This document shows positions 55,274 to 63,398 of a stretch of 64,000 bases of DNA, piece by piece. The notes under the pieces are model-generated. The model was not told where the DNA came from, ran no database searches, and saw nothing but the letters and a program-made list of their open reading frames with translations. The stretch spans positions 1 through 64,000 of the forward strand of contig NZ_QZFU01000020.1 in NCBI RefSeq assembly GCF_003598715.1, read 5' to 3'. Origin of the DNA: Nocardia panacis. Its GTDB lineage: Bacteria; Actinomycetota; Actinomycetes; Mycobacteriales; Mycobacteriaceae. The first letter of the stretch is position 1. Every line of letters starts with the position of its first letter. A program made the position numbers and the translations under genes.

Positions 55274-56500
55274 ATGGGATCGCTGGGACGACAGTTCGAA
55301 TGGTTGTGGGCGGCGTACGGAATCAGCGCACTCGGCACCTGGCTCGCGTTCGACGCGTTCGGGCTCGTCGCGATCCAAGTGCTGCACGCCGGTCCCGGCG
55401 CGGTATCCGGATTGGCGGCGGCCGGACTCGCGGTCGGCGCGGCGCTCGCGGTGCCGCTCGGACCGTGGCTCGAATTCCGACGCAAACGACCGACCATGAT
55501 CGCCATGGACCTGCTGCGCTTCATTCTCCTGCTCAGCGTGCCCGCCGCGTATGCCCTCGACCTGCTCACCTTCGGCCAGTTGCTGATCGTGTCCGTCCTC
55601 ACCGCCGCCGCCGACATCGCCTGCACCGCCGCAACCGGTTCCTACCTCAAAATGCTTGTCCCCCAAGAGAACCTCCTCGCCGCCAACGGTCGCTTCGAAT
55701 CCACCGCCTGGACCACCACCATGCTCGGCCCCCCACTCGGCGGCGCGGCCATCGCACTCTTCGGCCCGGTCGTCACCGTCACCGCCAACGCGATCAGCTT
55801 CCTGCTCTCCGCCGTCGGCCTGCACGCCATCGGCGGACAAGAACCTTCCCCGCCGCCACGCACCACCACACCGCGAACCCGCGACCTGCTGACCGGCTGG
55901 CACTGCCTGCTGTCCCACCCGACACTGCGGCCCCTGCTGCTCAACGCGAGCCTCGTCAACGGGCTCATCATGGCCACCGCACCCCTCATGGCCGTCCTCA
56001 TGCTCACCCAACTCGGCTTCGCCACCTGGCAATACTGCCTCGCCTTCGCCGCACCCTGCCTCGGCGGACTCCTCGGCTCCAGACTCGCCCGACCACTCGT
56101 CGGCCGATTCGGTCCGCAGCGGGTGCTACGGGGCGCAGGAGCGTTGCGGGCGTGCTGGTTGATCGGGCTACCGTTCGTTCAGCCGGGCGCGGTGGGGCTC
56201 CTGCTCGTAATGGTCGTCGAACTCGGGCTGATCACCTGCTGCGGGGTCTTCAATCCGGTGCTGGCCACCACCCGGCTCGAGCTTCTTCCCGCCGATCGGG
56301 TGGTGCGCGCGCTGTCGGCCTGGTCGATCACCACCAAGGCGGGAACCGCTGCGCTCACCGGCCTCTGGGGGCTGATCGCGACCCTTATCGGAACCCGCCC
56401 AGCCCTCGTCCTCGCCGGGCTGCTGGTGCTGGCGAGTCCACTGCTGCTTCCGCGCCGCAGCACAATGCTTCACCGGGAATCGGTCACGAGTCGCCCCTAG
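55274..56500 (+). CDS. MFS transporter
   Basis: 408 residues with about twelve helices. WLWAAYGISALGTWLAFDAF is helix 1, LPLGPW-type loop and EFRRKRPTMIAMDLLRFILL mark the helix 2-3 loop, and MLGPPLGGAAIALFGPVVTV matches the motif-C region of drug/proton antiporters. Likely an exporter of the MFS_3/EntS-like group. Divergent from the HxlR regulator, suggesting inducible efflux. Confidence 0.88.
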   Translation: MGSLGRQFEWLWAAYGISALGTWLAFDAFGLVAIQVLHAGPGAVSGLAAAGLAVGAALAVPLGPWLEFRRKRPTMIAMDLLRFILLLSVPAAYALDLLTFGQLLIVSVLTAAADIACTAATGSYLKMLVPQENLLAANGRFESTAWTTTMLGPPLGGAAIALFGPVVTVTANAISFLLSAVGLHAIGGQEPSPPPRTTTPRTRDLLTGWHCLLSHPTLRPLLLNASLVNGLIMATAPLMAVLMLTQLGFATWQYCLAFAAPCLGGLLGSRLARPLVGRFGPQRVLRGAGALRACWLIGLPFVQPGAVGLLLVMVVELGLITCCGVFNPVLATTRLELLPADRVVRALSAWSITTKAGTAALTGLWGLIATLIGTRPALVLAGLLVLASPLLLPRRSTMLHRESVTSRP

Positions 56501-56604
56501 CGCGGTCCCCACTACTCAACTACTCGACGTGAGTGATGAACCTCACCCACCCATCCAACGGCCCCTCGCGGCGTCCGAACCCCAACCAAGATCATCTTCC
56601 ACCA

Positions 56605-56621
56605 CCCCCCCCCCCCCCCCC
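56605..56621 (+). repeat. C17 homopolymer
   Basis: A run of 17 cytosines in the gap between the MFS gene and the tRNA. The gap 56501-56696 shows no convincing gene; it is Pro/Ser-like low complexity in most frames. Length of the run may be an assembly uncertainty. Confidence 0.95.
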
Positions 56622-56696
56622 GCTCACCAACAAACCCCCCGTAATCAGGCGATTTGGTCCACACAACCGTCATCCGATAATGTTGCTGACACACCG

Positions 56697-56781
56697 GTCC
56701 GGGTGGCGGAATGGCAGACGCGCTAGCTTGAGGTGCTAGTGCCCTTTATCGGGCGTGGGGGTTCAAGTCCCCCTCCGGACA
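56697..56781 (+). tRNA. tRNA-Leu (anticodon GAG)
   Basis: 85 nt. Acceptor arms GTCCGG / CCGGAC with discriminator A at 56781; D loop GGCGGAATGGCAGAC; anticodon stem-loop CTAGC-TTGAGGT-GCTAG gives GAG; a long variable arm (TGCCCTTTATCGGGCG) typical of tRNA-Leu; T arm GGGGGTTCAAGTCCCCC. CCA is not encoded. The integrase 113 bp downstream suggests the 3' end is an attachment site. Confidence 0.95.
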
Positions 56782-56894
56782 CAACGAAAGTGCAGGTCAG
56801 GGGCATAACCGTAAGATTGTGCCCTCTCTGCGTCAACATTGCGGTCAACAAACAGGGAATCTGAGGGGATTCGGCCTGACAGAAAGACCGAGCA

Positions 56895-58349
56895 ATGCCA
56901 CGCCCTCGCAAGACAACTCCCCGTATTCGTGTCCGCAGTGACGACACAACCTTCTCCCAGGTTTGCTACCGCATCGTGCGCCCCGGTCGGGACAAGCCGG
57001 TGCAGACCTCCCAGAGTTTCGACGATCCCGCCGCCGCGATCCGATGGGCCAAGCTCCTCGACCGCGTCGGCCCGATCGAGGCCGAGCGCGTACTCGCCGC
57101 GCAACTCGCCGCGGCACCCGAGGTGACCATGTTGACGCCGTGGCTGCACCGCCACGTAAAGCTGCTCGGCGAATCCGTCGAGGAAGAGACGAAACGTAAA
57201 TACCGGCGGATCATCGACCACTCGATCACGCCGTTCTTCAACGGCAACCACCTCCCGGTCGACGCGGTCACTCCCGACCTGGATGTCGCGTGGGTGGAAT
57301 GGCTCGCGCACGAACTCGGCAACTCACCGAAGACCATCGCCAACAAACACGGACTGTTGTGCTCGGCGATGGCCGCGGCGGCCCGGCGTCGACCGACACC
57401 ACTGATCCCATGGAACCCCTGCGCGGATACCAAGCTGCCCAAACGGATTTCGCGCGAGGTCGACCATCTCGGTGAGGACGAGTTCGAACTCGTCGACGAG
57501 CTGCTCGCCCCGTTCTGGCGCTCCTGGTGGGAATTCGGGGTGATGTCGATGGCGCGACCGGGCGAGCAGGGCGCACTCACCGTCGGCGACATCAACCGTA
57601 TGACAGGTGCCGTCTCGATCACGAAAGCATGGAAATGGGCCAACGGCAAACTCAAGCTCGGCGATCCGAAATCCGCCCGCGGCATCCGCACGACCTTCGT
57701 GCCGCTGGAAACCGTTGCGCGCCTGGATCTCGACCGCGACGCGAGCGCGCCCCTGTTCGTCGGGCACACCGGTCGCCCGGTGACAAGTATCAGGTTCTGG
57801 GACGAGGGTTGGGCACCGATGATGGACCGCCTCCGCGCACTCGCGGCCGACGATTCCACTCCGTTCGGCGGTCGAAAGGGGTGGGAGGGTTTGCCCTATG
57901 ACGTTCTGCGGCAACGGTTCGGGCACCTCGCCAAACGCATGGCCGCCAAGAAACTCACCCCCTACACCAGCCGCCACACCGGCATCAGCTGGCGCCTGCA
58001 GGACGGTGAACCGATCTGGGTCGTCAGCCGCGACGCCGGACACTCATCGATCGCGATCACCGACGCACGATACGGGCACATCTCCGCCGCGGCGAGCGCG
58101 GCCAGTGCCGAGGCCATCGCGGGCAGGCTTCCGCGGCTGCGTGCTCACATCCTCGACCTGGAACAGGCACGGCGACGACGACTCGTGCGACTCGGGCAAC
58201 TCGGCGAGATCGAGCGCGTCGCAGGCGGATTCGAAGCCGTCTGGATGGACGAGCACGGGCTCGTGCGATCGACCGTGTTCATCAAGTACGACGAGGCGGT
58301 CGACCACGTAGCCGAGCACGAGGCCGGCGACCTGCTCGCCGCCGCGTGA
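56895..58349 (+). CDS. tyrosine-type phage integrase
   Basis: 484 residues. An N-terminal arm-binding part (VCYRIVRPGRDKPVQTSQSF), a SAM-like core-binding domain (about 75-170) and the catalytic domain. Box I Arg is in SMARPGEQGALTVGD, box II reads LTPYTSRHTGISWRL (Arg-His kept, the usual first His is Tyr), followed by RDAGHSSIAITDARYGH with the His and the nucleophilic Tyr. It would integrate the element into tRNA-Leu. The C-terminal roughly 60 residues are an extra helical tail. Confidence 0.93.
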   Translation: MPRPRKTTPRIRVRSDDTTFSQVCYRIVRPGRDKPVQTSQSFDDPAAAIRWAKLLDRVGPIEAERVLAAQLAAAPEVTMLTPWLHRHVKLLGESVEEETKRKYRRIIDHSITPFFNGNHLPVDAVTPDLDVAWVEWLAHELGNSPKTIANKHGLLCSAMAAAARRRPTPLIPWNPCADTKLPKRISREVDHLGEDEFELVDELLAPFWRSWWEFGVMSMARPGEQGALTVGDINRMTGAVSITKAWKWANGKLKLGDPKSARGIRTTFVPLETVARLDLDRDASAPLFVGHTGRPVTSIRFWDEGWAPMMDRLRALAADDSTPFGGRKGWEGLPYDVLRQRFGHLAKRMAAKKLTPYTSRHTGISWRLQDGEPIWVVSRDAGHSSIAITDARYGHISAAASAASAEAIAGRLPRLRAHILDLEQARRRRLVRLGQLGEIERVAGGFEAVWMDEHGLVRSTVFIKYDEAVDHVAEHEAGDLLAAA

Positions 58350-58539
58350 CCTAGCTGTCGAAGAGGCAGCCGAGGCGAGAACCGAAGCGGCCGAGACGGT
58401 CTCGTGTATTCGGCGCGAGTGTGACCGCGCGGTCGCCGCGGTCACTACTGTGGCCGATACCGAAATCGCTTGCGCACGCAACGCGCACACGCTCGCCAAG
58501 CGCCACGCACGGTTAACCAGATAGAGACAAGACCCGAAA

Positions 58540-58573
58540 ACCTAGGCCGCGCAAGGCATTGCGCGACCTAGGT
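58540..58573 (+). terminator. terminator downstream of integrase
   Basis: Nested palindrome ACCTAGG-CC-GCGCAA-GGCA-TTGCGC-GA-CCTAGGT followed by CTTTCTG. Arms are perfect apart from the 2-base bulge positions. Confidence 0.85.
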
Positions 58574-58741
58574 CTTTCTGCGCAAACGCGGTTCAAACGC
58601 TTTAAAAGATAACAATTTCGGCAAATTGAGCATAGGGCATACCGGTCTCGATAATTGTAGTTACGATCACGTTACCGAGTGGTCCTACGATTCGGGCGGG
58701 GGACACCACACACGACGCACGGCACACGCCGCCCGGTGGTA

Positions 58742-58757
58742 TCGAACATGTGTTCGA
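58742..58757. promoter_or_regulatory. LexA (SOS) box
   Basis: TCGAACATGTGTTCGA is a perfect match to the mycobacterial SOS box TCGAAC-N4-GTTCGA. It lies 59 bp before a small plus-strand ORF and 155 bp from the 3' end of the minus-strand repressor gene. Confidence 0.85.
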
Positions 58758-58815
58758 GCGAGCAAGTCGGGGTGCTCGCGGCCTGCGACAGGCAACGAGC
58801 GATCAAGGGCGCGGT

Positions 58816-59007
58816 ATGGGGCAGATGACAGATCGACACGACGTAACCGCATCAACCAGCGTGGCGGCTCTAATAAGGCTCGCCAATCGCCTAGGCGTGC
58901 GGGCGAGTCGGCTACTCCCCGCCGCCAACACCCTTCTGTGCGGCGTCGACGAAATCACTGGCAGAGACGCCGAGCCCGCGAGCGATCGCGAGCACCTGCG
59001 TCACTGA
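58816..59007 (+). CDS. possible SOS-controlled small ORF antisense to repressor
   Basis: 63 residues starting MGQMTDRHDVTASTSVAALI with AAGGG 6 nt before the ATG, preceded by the LexA box. The middle (ALIRLANRLGVRASRLLPA) could form helices. Its last 96 bp run antisense across the 3' end of the Xre repressor gene. It may be an antirepressor like Tum of phage 186, or only the start of an antisense transcript, or a chance frame. Confidence 0.3.
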   Translation: MGQMTDRHDVTASTSVAALIRLANRLGVRASRLLPAANTLLCGVDEITGRDAEPASDREHLRH

Positions 59008-59190
59008 CATCTCCCGCTCCTGTGTCTCGAGGCGGGAGATTGTGTTGACACTCAGCCCCGCCCGCTTGGCGAGCTCGGACTGTTTGAGGCCCTTGCGGGC
59101 ACGCTCGGCGCGCAGATGTCCAGCGAGCGCCCGATTCTCGGGGTCGTCGTACTTGGGGCGGCCCGCTTCGTGGTCACCATCTTTGCTCAT
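58912..59190 (-). CDS. Xre-family repressor of the integrated element
   Basis: 92 residues. The helix-turn-helix is LRAERARKGLKQSELAKRAG, LSVNTISRLETQEREMSVTQ; the N-terminus is polar and no protease or LexA-like domain follows. It faces a second Xre gene across a 141-bp gap with four related sites, the layout of a phage immunity switch. The likely lysogeny repressor. Confidence 0.85.
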   Translation of the reverse strand: MSKDGDHEAGRPKYDDPENRALAGHLRAERARKGLKQSELAKRAGLSVNTISRLETQEREMSVTQVLAIARGLGVSASDFVDAAQKGVGGGE

Positions 59191-59317
59191 TGGGTGATTG
59201 TCGCCCCCAATTGGGTGTCCAAGCAACTCTGGCGGCCCATATGGCCTCGATTCGACATGTCCACACCACGCCAGCAAGCAGTCACCTAATCGGAGTTGAC
59301 GAACACCTAATTGGGTG
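59188..59317. promoter_or_regulatory. immunity-switch operators
   Basis: Related sites: CATTGGGTG (59188-59196), CCCCCAATTGGGTGT (59204-59218), CACCTAATCGG (59283-59293) and CACCTAATTGGGTG (59304-59317, nearly perfect palindrome). Two lie at each promoter of the divergent Xre genes. Confidence 0.7.
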
Positions 59318-59331
59318 TATCGTCCTCCACT

Positions 59332-59559
59332 ATGGATAGCGACAATGCAGGGCGGATAGCGGCAACTCTCCGTGTCGCCCGCGCGCGCCGGGGGATCACC
59401 CAGGAGCAGCTAGCGACGCTGTCGACGCTCGCCCCGCAAACCATCAGCCGGTTTGAGCGCGGCCGGCGCGAACCGAGGGTCAGCCAGCTCATGCGCATCG
59501 CCGCCGCGCTCGGCACAACGCCGTCGGAGCTGTTGGCCGGGGTGGAGGCTGCCGCGTGA
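59332..59559 (+). CDS. Xre-family (Cro-like) regulator
   Basis: 75 residues: TLRVARARRGITQEQLATLS, TLAPQTISRFERGRREPRVS, a complete lambda-repressor-type HTH with almost nothing else, as in Cro proteins. The ATG lies 14 bp after the strongest operator, which would allow direct autoregulation. First gene of the rightward early operon. Confidence 0.85.
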   Translation: MDSDNAGRIAATLRVARARRGITQEQLATLSTLAPQTISRFERGRREPRVSQLMRIAAALGTTPSELLAGVEAAA

Positions 59560-59882
59560 GCGCCGTACTCGAGTTCAAAACGTTCACCCTCGCAGAGGTT
59601 TGCGAGATCACGAACGCGCCGTCGGTCGACTGGCTCTCGCGCCGTATCACGAGCGGCGAAACCCCCGCCGTCCTCGCAGGGCAGTCCTGGGTGATGACCG
59701 AGTCCGACATGGCCGTGCTCGTCAAGCAGATGCGCGAGGCCGGGCAGGCCAAGCTCGCAAAGCTCGCCGAACGCCGTCCGGCCATTGAATCGAACTCCCC
59801 CACTGAACCCGCCTCGAACGCCGGGCTGAGCCCGCGCACCGCCCGCCGCATGGCTCGCCGAACCGCCGCCAACGCGGCCTGA
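59556..59882 (+). CDS. helix-turn-helix/excisionase-like protein
   Basis: 108 residues: FTLAEVCEITNAPSVDWLSR, RITSGETPAVLAGQSWVMTE resembles the winged helix of excisionase/MerR-like phage proteins (fold implied by AEVCEI...RRI...G..W). The C-terminal tail is Arg/Ala-rich. Starts with a GTGA overlap to the Cro-like gene. Xis function is an inference from position. Confidence 0.6.
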   Translation: MSAVLEFKTFTLAEVCEITNAPSVDWLSRRITSGETPAVLAGQSWVMTESDMAVLVKQMREAGQAKLAKLAERRPAIESNSPTEPASNAGLSPRTARRMARRTAANAA

Positions 59883-60019
59883 CTTCCCTGCGGTGGCTCG
59901 CCGAACGCCGCCACAGGGTTTGCGGGACCGACCGACGGACCGCCGGGTGCACCCCCTCACACCCGTACACGGTCGGCCCCGCACTCACCAACCGAACCGA
60001 CAGACAGGAGACCCCGGAA

Positions 60020-60268
60020 ATGGGCTGGGTCGAGGTCTACGAGCAGGCCGCCGAACGTGCGCACTCGCTCCGCGTCGACGGCGCGCCCGGCGTCAACGCC
60101 GATATCTGGCACCGGCTGTATGAGGCGATCGACGCCTCGGGCTGGGTATCCGGCCGCAGCCTCGCCCCACGACACATCCGAGAAATCGCGCACGCGGCCG
60201 TCGCCGTGCTGTGCCCACCCACGTCCGAAAGACGCCCCGACCGAATGCGACTCGGCCGGGGCTGGTGA
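60020..60268 (+). CDS. hypothetical phage protein, 82 aa
   Basis: MGWVEVYEQAAERAHSLRVD, then IWHRLYEAIDASGWVSGRSL. Acidic-helical, no known domain. GACAGGAGAC lies upstream of the ATG. Part of the rightward early operon. Confidence 0.6.
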   Translation: MGWVEVYEQAAERAHSLRVDGAPGVNADIWHRLYEAIDASGWVSGRSLAPRHIREIAHAAVAVLCPPTSERRPDRMRLGRGW

Positions 60269-60301
60269 TTCCCGTTCCAGAGAACCAAGGAGATGCTACC
60301 G

Positions 60302-60658
60302 ATGCAGTGGCTTGTCCCTGACGTCGACCGCACACACGGTCGTCGACCCAAGCACGCGCTCGACGTGACGAACGCCGTCACTGTCGCGGCCATCGCCGCC
60401 GTGCTCACCGCCGAACGCGCGGCCCGTGCCGCCCGGCGCGGCACCTCGGCGACCACGTGGCAGCGCTCGGCCGACACCATCCGCAACGCGATCGTCGTCT
60501 GCAATGGGGCGATTGTCCCGACGGCCCCACCGGCGAACATCGACCCGGCACCGACACTGCCGCTTTCGCAGCGCGAATTGTTCGGCCTGCTCGAGATCGA
60601 CGGTGGGCGACCCATGCACGACCTCGATTACGCGCTGCGGATGGGTGGTGCGCGATGA
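60302..60658 (+). CDS. hypothetical phage protein, 118 aa
   Basis: WLVPDVDRTHGRRPKHALDV, an Ala/Arg-rich helix (AVLTAERAARAARRGTSATT) and a C-terminal QRELFGLLEIDGGRPMHDLD. The start is the ATG at 60302, with AAGGAG 9 nt upstream. Overlaps the next gene by 4 bp. Function unknown. Confidence 0.6.
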   Translation: MQWLVPDVDRTHGRRPKHALDVTNAVTVAAIAAVLTAERAARAARRGTSATTWQRSADTIRNAIVVCNGAIVPTAPPANIDPAPTLPLSQRELFGLLEIDGGRPMHDLDYALRMGGAR

Positions 60659-60831
60659 CTCCTGTTGAACTCGCCGCGTGGCTCGAGGAGATGGCGGAAG
60701 GCTGCCGAGCGCGGGCAGCTGCCGCCGAGGTCCGGTACAGCGGATCCCAGTACCCGCACCTGACCGGAGGGTACGAGCAGCTCCTCAACCATACAGTCGC
60801 CCACCTTCTTGAGATGGGTGATGCACGGTGA
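60655..60831 (+). CDS. hypothetical phage protein, 58 aa
   Basis: MTPVELAAWLEEMAEGCRAR, then QYPHLTGGYEQLLNHTVAHL. ATGA overlap upstream and GTGA overlap downstream show translational coupling. No known domain. Confidence 0.6.
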   Translation: MTPVELAAWLEEMAEGCRARAAAAEVRYSGSQYPHLTGGYEQLLNHTVAHLLEMGDAR

Positions 60832-61382
60832 CCGAGTTCTGCGTGCGCCCTGCCGTGCGGGTGGTCGAGGCATACACCGCTGCGGGGGACTCGCTGTATG
60901 GCGACCTCGTCGGCTATATCACTGTCTGCGACGCCCACAGTGGCGCGGCGAGCACGCATCTGCGCTCGCTGGGCTACACAAGTTTTGTCGGTGGCATCAA
61001 CCGCGGGATGGTCGACCGCCGAGACCCTTGCGGGTGTTTCGGCCGCGTCGGCGTGGCGACCACCCTTGTGCCACTCGGTGCTCCGCCCGCCGATGTGCTC
61101 GCGCGGGCCACAAAACGACGCGCCGAAGCATCCGATGCGCTCGACGCGCTCGAGGTCTGGGCGCAAACCCACGCCGACGCTGAGCCACTCGCGCATTGGG
61201 GCTGGCTGGCCGAGAGCCTGCACAACACCATGCCCGAAGCGCTCGCCCAGCAGCTCGCGCTCGCCGTGCTGCGGTCGGTAGCCGCCGAGCAGGAGCGGCA
61301 GCGGCACGTCGAGGAAATCGCCCGCCTGAGAGCGCGAATCGACCTCGCCCACGCACACACAGCAGGAGCGCTCGATGTATGA
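60828..61382 (+). CDS. hypothetical phage protein, 184 aa
   Basis: An N-terminal Cys-containing part (RRDPCGCFGRVGVATTLVPL) and a long C-terminal helix (RSVAAEQERQRHVEEIARLR) suggesting a coiled coil. No family recognised. GTG start by overlap with the gene before. Confidence 0.65.
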   Translation: MTEFCVRPAVRVVEAYTAAGDSLYGDLVGYITVCDAHSGAASTHLRSLGYTSFVGGINRGMVDRRDPCGCFGRVGVATTLVPLGAPPADVLARATKRRAEASDALDALEVWAQTHADAEPLAHWGWLAESLHNTMPEALAQQLALAVLRSVAAEQERQRHVEEIARLRARIDLAHAHTAGALDV

Positions 61383-61617
61383 GAAGACCAGCGCTGAATT
61401 CGATCAGGCGCATGCCCGCATCCGTGACGCCATCGACGGTCTCGTCGATGCCCTCGCGATGGGGCACGCGCTGTGCACGTGCGGCAATGAGATCACCTCG
61501 CAGCGGCACACGACGATCCTCGTCGGATATATCCAGACCCAATATCCCCCAGAGACATTGCCGCTACTGCTCGCCGAAGCCGTGATCCGTCTCGCCATCG
61601 CGAACGGGGCCAAGTGA
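61375..61617 (+). CDS. hypothetical phage protein, 80 aa
   Basis: MYEKTSAEFDQAHARIRDAI, ALCTCGNEITSQRHTTILVG: a C-x-C pair and a His that might bind zinc. Overlaps both neighbours. Function unknown. Confidence 0.6.
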   Translation: MYEKTSAEFDQAHARIRDAIDGLVDALAMGHALCTCGNEITSQRHTTILVGYIQTQYPPETLPLLLAEAVIRLAIANGAK

Positions 61618-61823
61618 CCTGCCATGCCTGCGCCCGACACGCCGCCGAGGTCGCCCGCCTGACCGCAGCGATAGCGGTCGTCACGACGGGCGCCGCCGCT
61701 GCGGCCGAGAACTACCGGGACCGCATTCACCGTCTCGAGGCCGAGCTCGCCGCGCGGCGGGCGACCGGCAAGCGGACCCGCACGCGCCGTTCCGGCGTCC
61801 GTCCGTGGGCGGTGGCAGGGTGA
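61614..61823 (+). CDS. hypothetical phage protein, 69 aa
   Basis: CHACARHAAEVARLTAAIAV then ENYRDRIHRLEAELAARRAT: a C-x-x-C start and a short coiled coil with a basic tail. GTGA overlap on both sides. Confidence 0.55.
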   Translation: MTCHACARHAAEVARLTAAIAVVTTGAAAAAENYRDRIHRLEAELAARRATGKRTRTRRSGVRPWAVAG

Positions 61824-62101
61824 GCCCGCTCGCGCACGTGGTGGAGGCCGCCGTCGTGGGCGGTGTGCTCGCCGCTGTGCTGCTGCTCGGCGTCGGCACA
61901 GTGATATCCGACTGCCTCGAGGCCGCCCGCGCCGCGGCCTCCGTAGACGAGGGCGACGACCCCGACGTGGACCTCGCCGAGAAATACGCCGACATCCTCG
62001 ACGACGAGGTCGAGCTGCCCGAGCTCGACGAGCCCGATTGGGGTGCCGAGTGGGACCGTGCCCGCGACCGCGACCGCGACTACCGGTGGGGGGCGGCGTG
62101 A
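61820..62101 (+). CDS. single-pass membrane protein of the early operon
   Basis: 93 residues. One helix (VVEAAVVGGVLAAVLLLGVG) near the N-terminus and a strongly acidic tail (DEGDDPDVDLAEKYADILDD) ending in an Arg/Asp repeat. Could be membrane-anchored with the acidic tail inside. GTGA overlaps. Confidence 0.6.
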   Translation: MSPLAHVVEAAVVGGVLAAVLLLGVGTVISDCLEAARAAASVDEGDDPDVDLAEKYADILDDEVELPELDEPDWGAEWDRARDRDRDYRWGAA

Positions 62102-62559
62102 TACAGGGGATGGATCAGCTCGGCGACCTCGCCGAACTGACCGAGGCCGATCGGCGAGCGGCGGCGCTGGCGGTGTGCGGCCACGCGACCGACGCCGCCG
62201 ACGCGGCCGAGCTGCTCGCGATGCTCGGCCTCGTCGACAAGGCATCGGCCGGGCGAGTCGCGGCGCAGTGTCGGAAGTGCCTGCGCCCCATGAGCAATGT
62301 CGACTGCGTCGGCCACGCCCGTCGGGCAAGTGACGGCATGTGCGGTTCGTGCTACCAGCGCACTCGGCGAAGGCCGATCACCGGGCGGCAGAACGTCGTC
62401 GCTGTTCGTGACATCGAGACTCCCCTCGGCGTCATCGCGCAGGGTGCCGAGATGTCGGCGACGCCCTCCGGTGACGGCCTCGGCTGGCTGCTACACATGC
62501 CGGGCAGCCGCCGCGCGGTCGCCGTTCCGGTCGACGCCGTCGAGGCGGTGACCGCGTGA
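62098..62559 (+). CDS. zinc-ribbon-like phage protein
   Basis: 153 residues. Residues about 60-90 hold CRKCLRPMSNVDCVGHARRA, then MCGSCYQRT, giving two C-x-x-C pairs as in zinc ribbons. N-terminal helices (EADRRAAALAVCGHATDAAD) precede and a small beta domain follows. DNA binding is possible. Confidence 0.65.
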   Translation: MIQGMDQLGDLAELTEADRRAAALAVCGHATDAADAAELLAMLGLVDKASAGRVAAQCRKCLRPMSNVDCVGHARRASDGMCGSCYQRTRRRPITGRQNVVAVRDIETPLGVIAQGAEMSATPSGDGLGWLLHMPGSRRAVAVPVDAVEAVTA

Positions 62560-63398
62560 CCACGTTCGTACCGCCGATCCGGCGCAAGGCCGCAGGGCGA
62601 AATCACTACTACGTCGACGGCACCGGTGCCCGAATGCCCGGCGTGACAACGATTCTCGGCAATGGGTTGCCGAAGAAAGCGCTCATCGACTGGGCCGCGA
62701 ACGCCACCGCCGACGCCGCGGTGAACAACTGGGATGAGCTGGGCGATATGCCCGTAGCCGCCCGGCTGGCCAAGTTGAAGAAGGCCCGCTACGAGGACCG
62801 CGACGCCGCCGCCAAGCGCGGCACGGAGGTTCACGCGCTCGCCGAGCATCTCGTGCGTGGCGAGCGTATCCCCGTGCCGACCGAACTGCGCGGACACGTC
62901 GAGGCATACGTGCGGTTCCTCGATGAGTGGGATGTCGAGCCGGTGCTCGTCGAGTTCGTCGTCGCGTCCTACCGCTACGGGTACGCCGGGACCGCCGACC
63001 TCATCGCGGACCTGACCATGCCGGATGGACAGGTCGTGCGTTGGTTGCTCGATATCAAGACTACCCGGTCCGGTGTGTTCGGCGAGACCGCGCTACAGCT
63101 CGCGGCCTACCGGTACGCCGACATCTACATCGATACCACCACACCCGAGATGCACGGCCCGCTGGGCATCGAGGAGCCCATGTTGCCCGTGCAGGCGACC
63201 GGCGTCGTGCACGTCCGCGCCGACGGGTACTCGCTCGTCCCGGTCACTGCGGGCGAGCAGCAGCTCACCGACTTCCGGTACGTGCAGCAGGTCGGCCGGT
63301 TCGACGCCGAATCCCGCGATCTCATCGGCGAACCCCTCACCCCGCTCGACCCGAACGGCGAACGGGCTCGCATCGTGTACGAAAGGACCAGCAGGTGA
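62556..63398 (+). CDS. PD-(D/E)XK phage exonuclease (RecB/Cas4-like fold)
   Basis: 280 residues. Catalytic pattern: an early Glu in RGTEVHALAEHLVRG, Asp in YAGTADLIADLTM, D-x-K in WLLDIKTTRSGVFG, and a late Q-x3-Y in ALQLAAYRYADIY. This is the RecB-type nuclease family found next to RecT in phage. It would resect double-strand ends to give 3' tails for the annealing protein. GTGA overlap on both sides. Confidence 0.85.
   Translation: MTTFVPPIRRKAAGRNHYYVDGTGARMPGVTTILGNGLPKKALIDWAANATADAAVNNWDELGDMPVAARLAKLKKARYEDRDAAAKRGTEVHALAEHLVRGERIPVPTELRGHVEAYVRFLDEWDVEPVLVEFVVASYRYGYAGTADLIADLTMPDGQVVRWLLDIKTTRSGVFGETALQLAAYRYADIYIDTTTPEMHGPLGIEEPMLPVQATGVVHVRADGYSLVPVTAGEQQLTDFRYVQQVGRFDAESRDLIGEPLTPLDPNGERARIVYERTSR

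Larger units (their letters stand above)
58350..58815 (+). other. region between integrase and immunity genes
   Basis: No complete gene seen. 58348-58524 can be read as a coding-like frame (EEAAEARTEAAETVSCIRRE) but has no start codon. A terminator (58540-58573) follows, then an AT-richer stretch (58580-58680) and a LexA box (58742-58757). The AT-rich part could hold integrase-arm or promoter sites. Confidence 0.6.

Noticed and set aside
58348-58524. Coding-like frame after the integrase
   Set aside because: Composition looks protein-like and Glu/Ala-rich, but no ATG, GTG or TTG precedes it after the upstream stop; kept only as a note.
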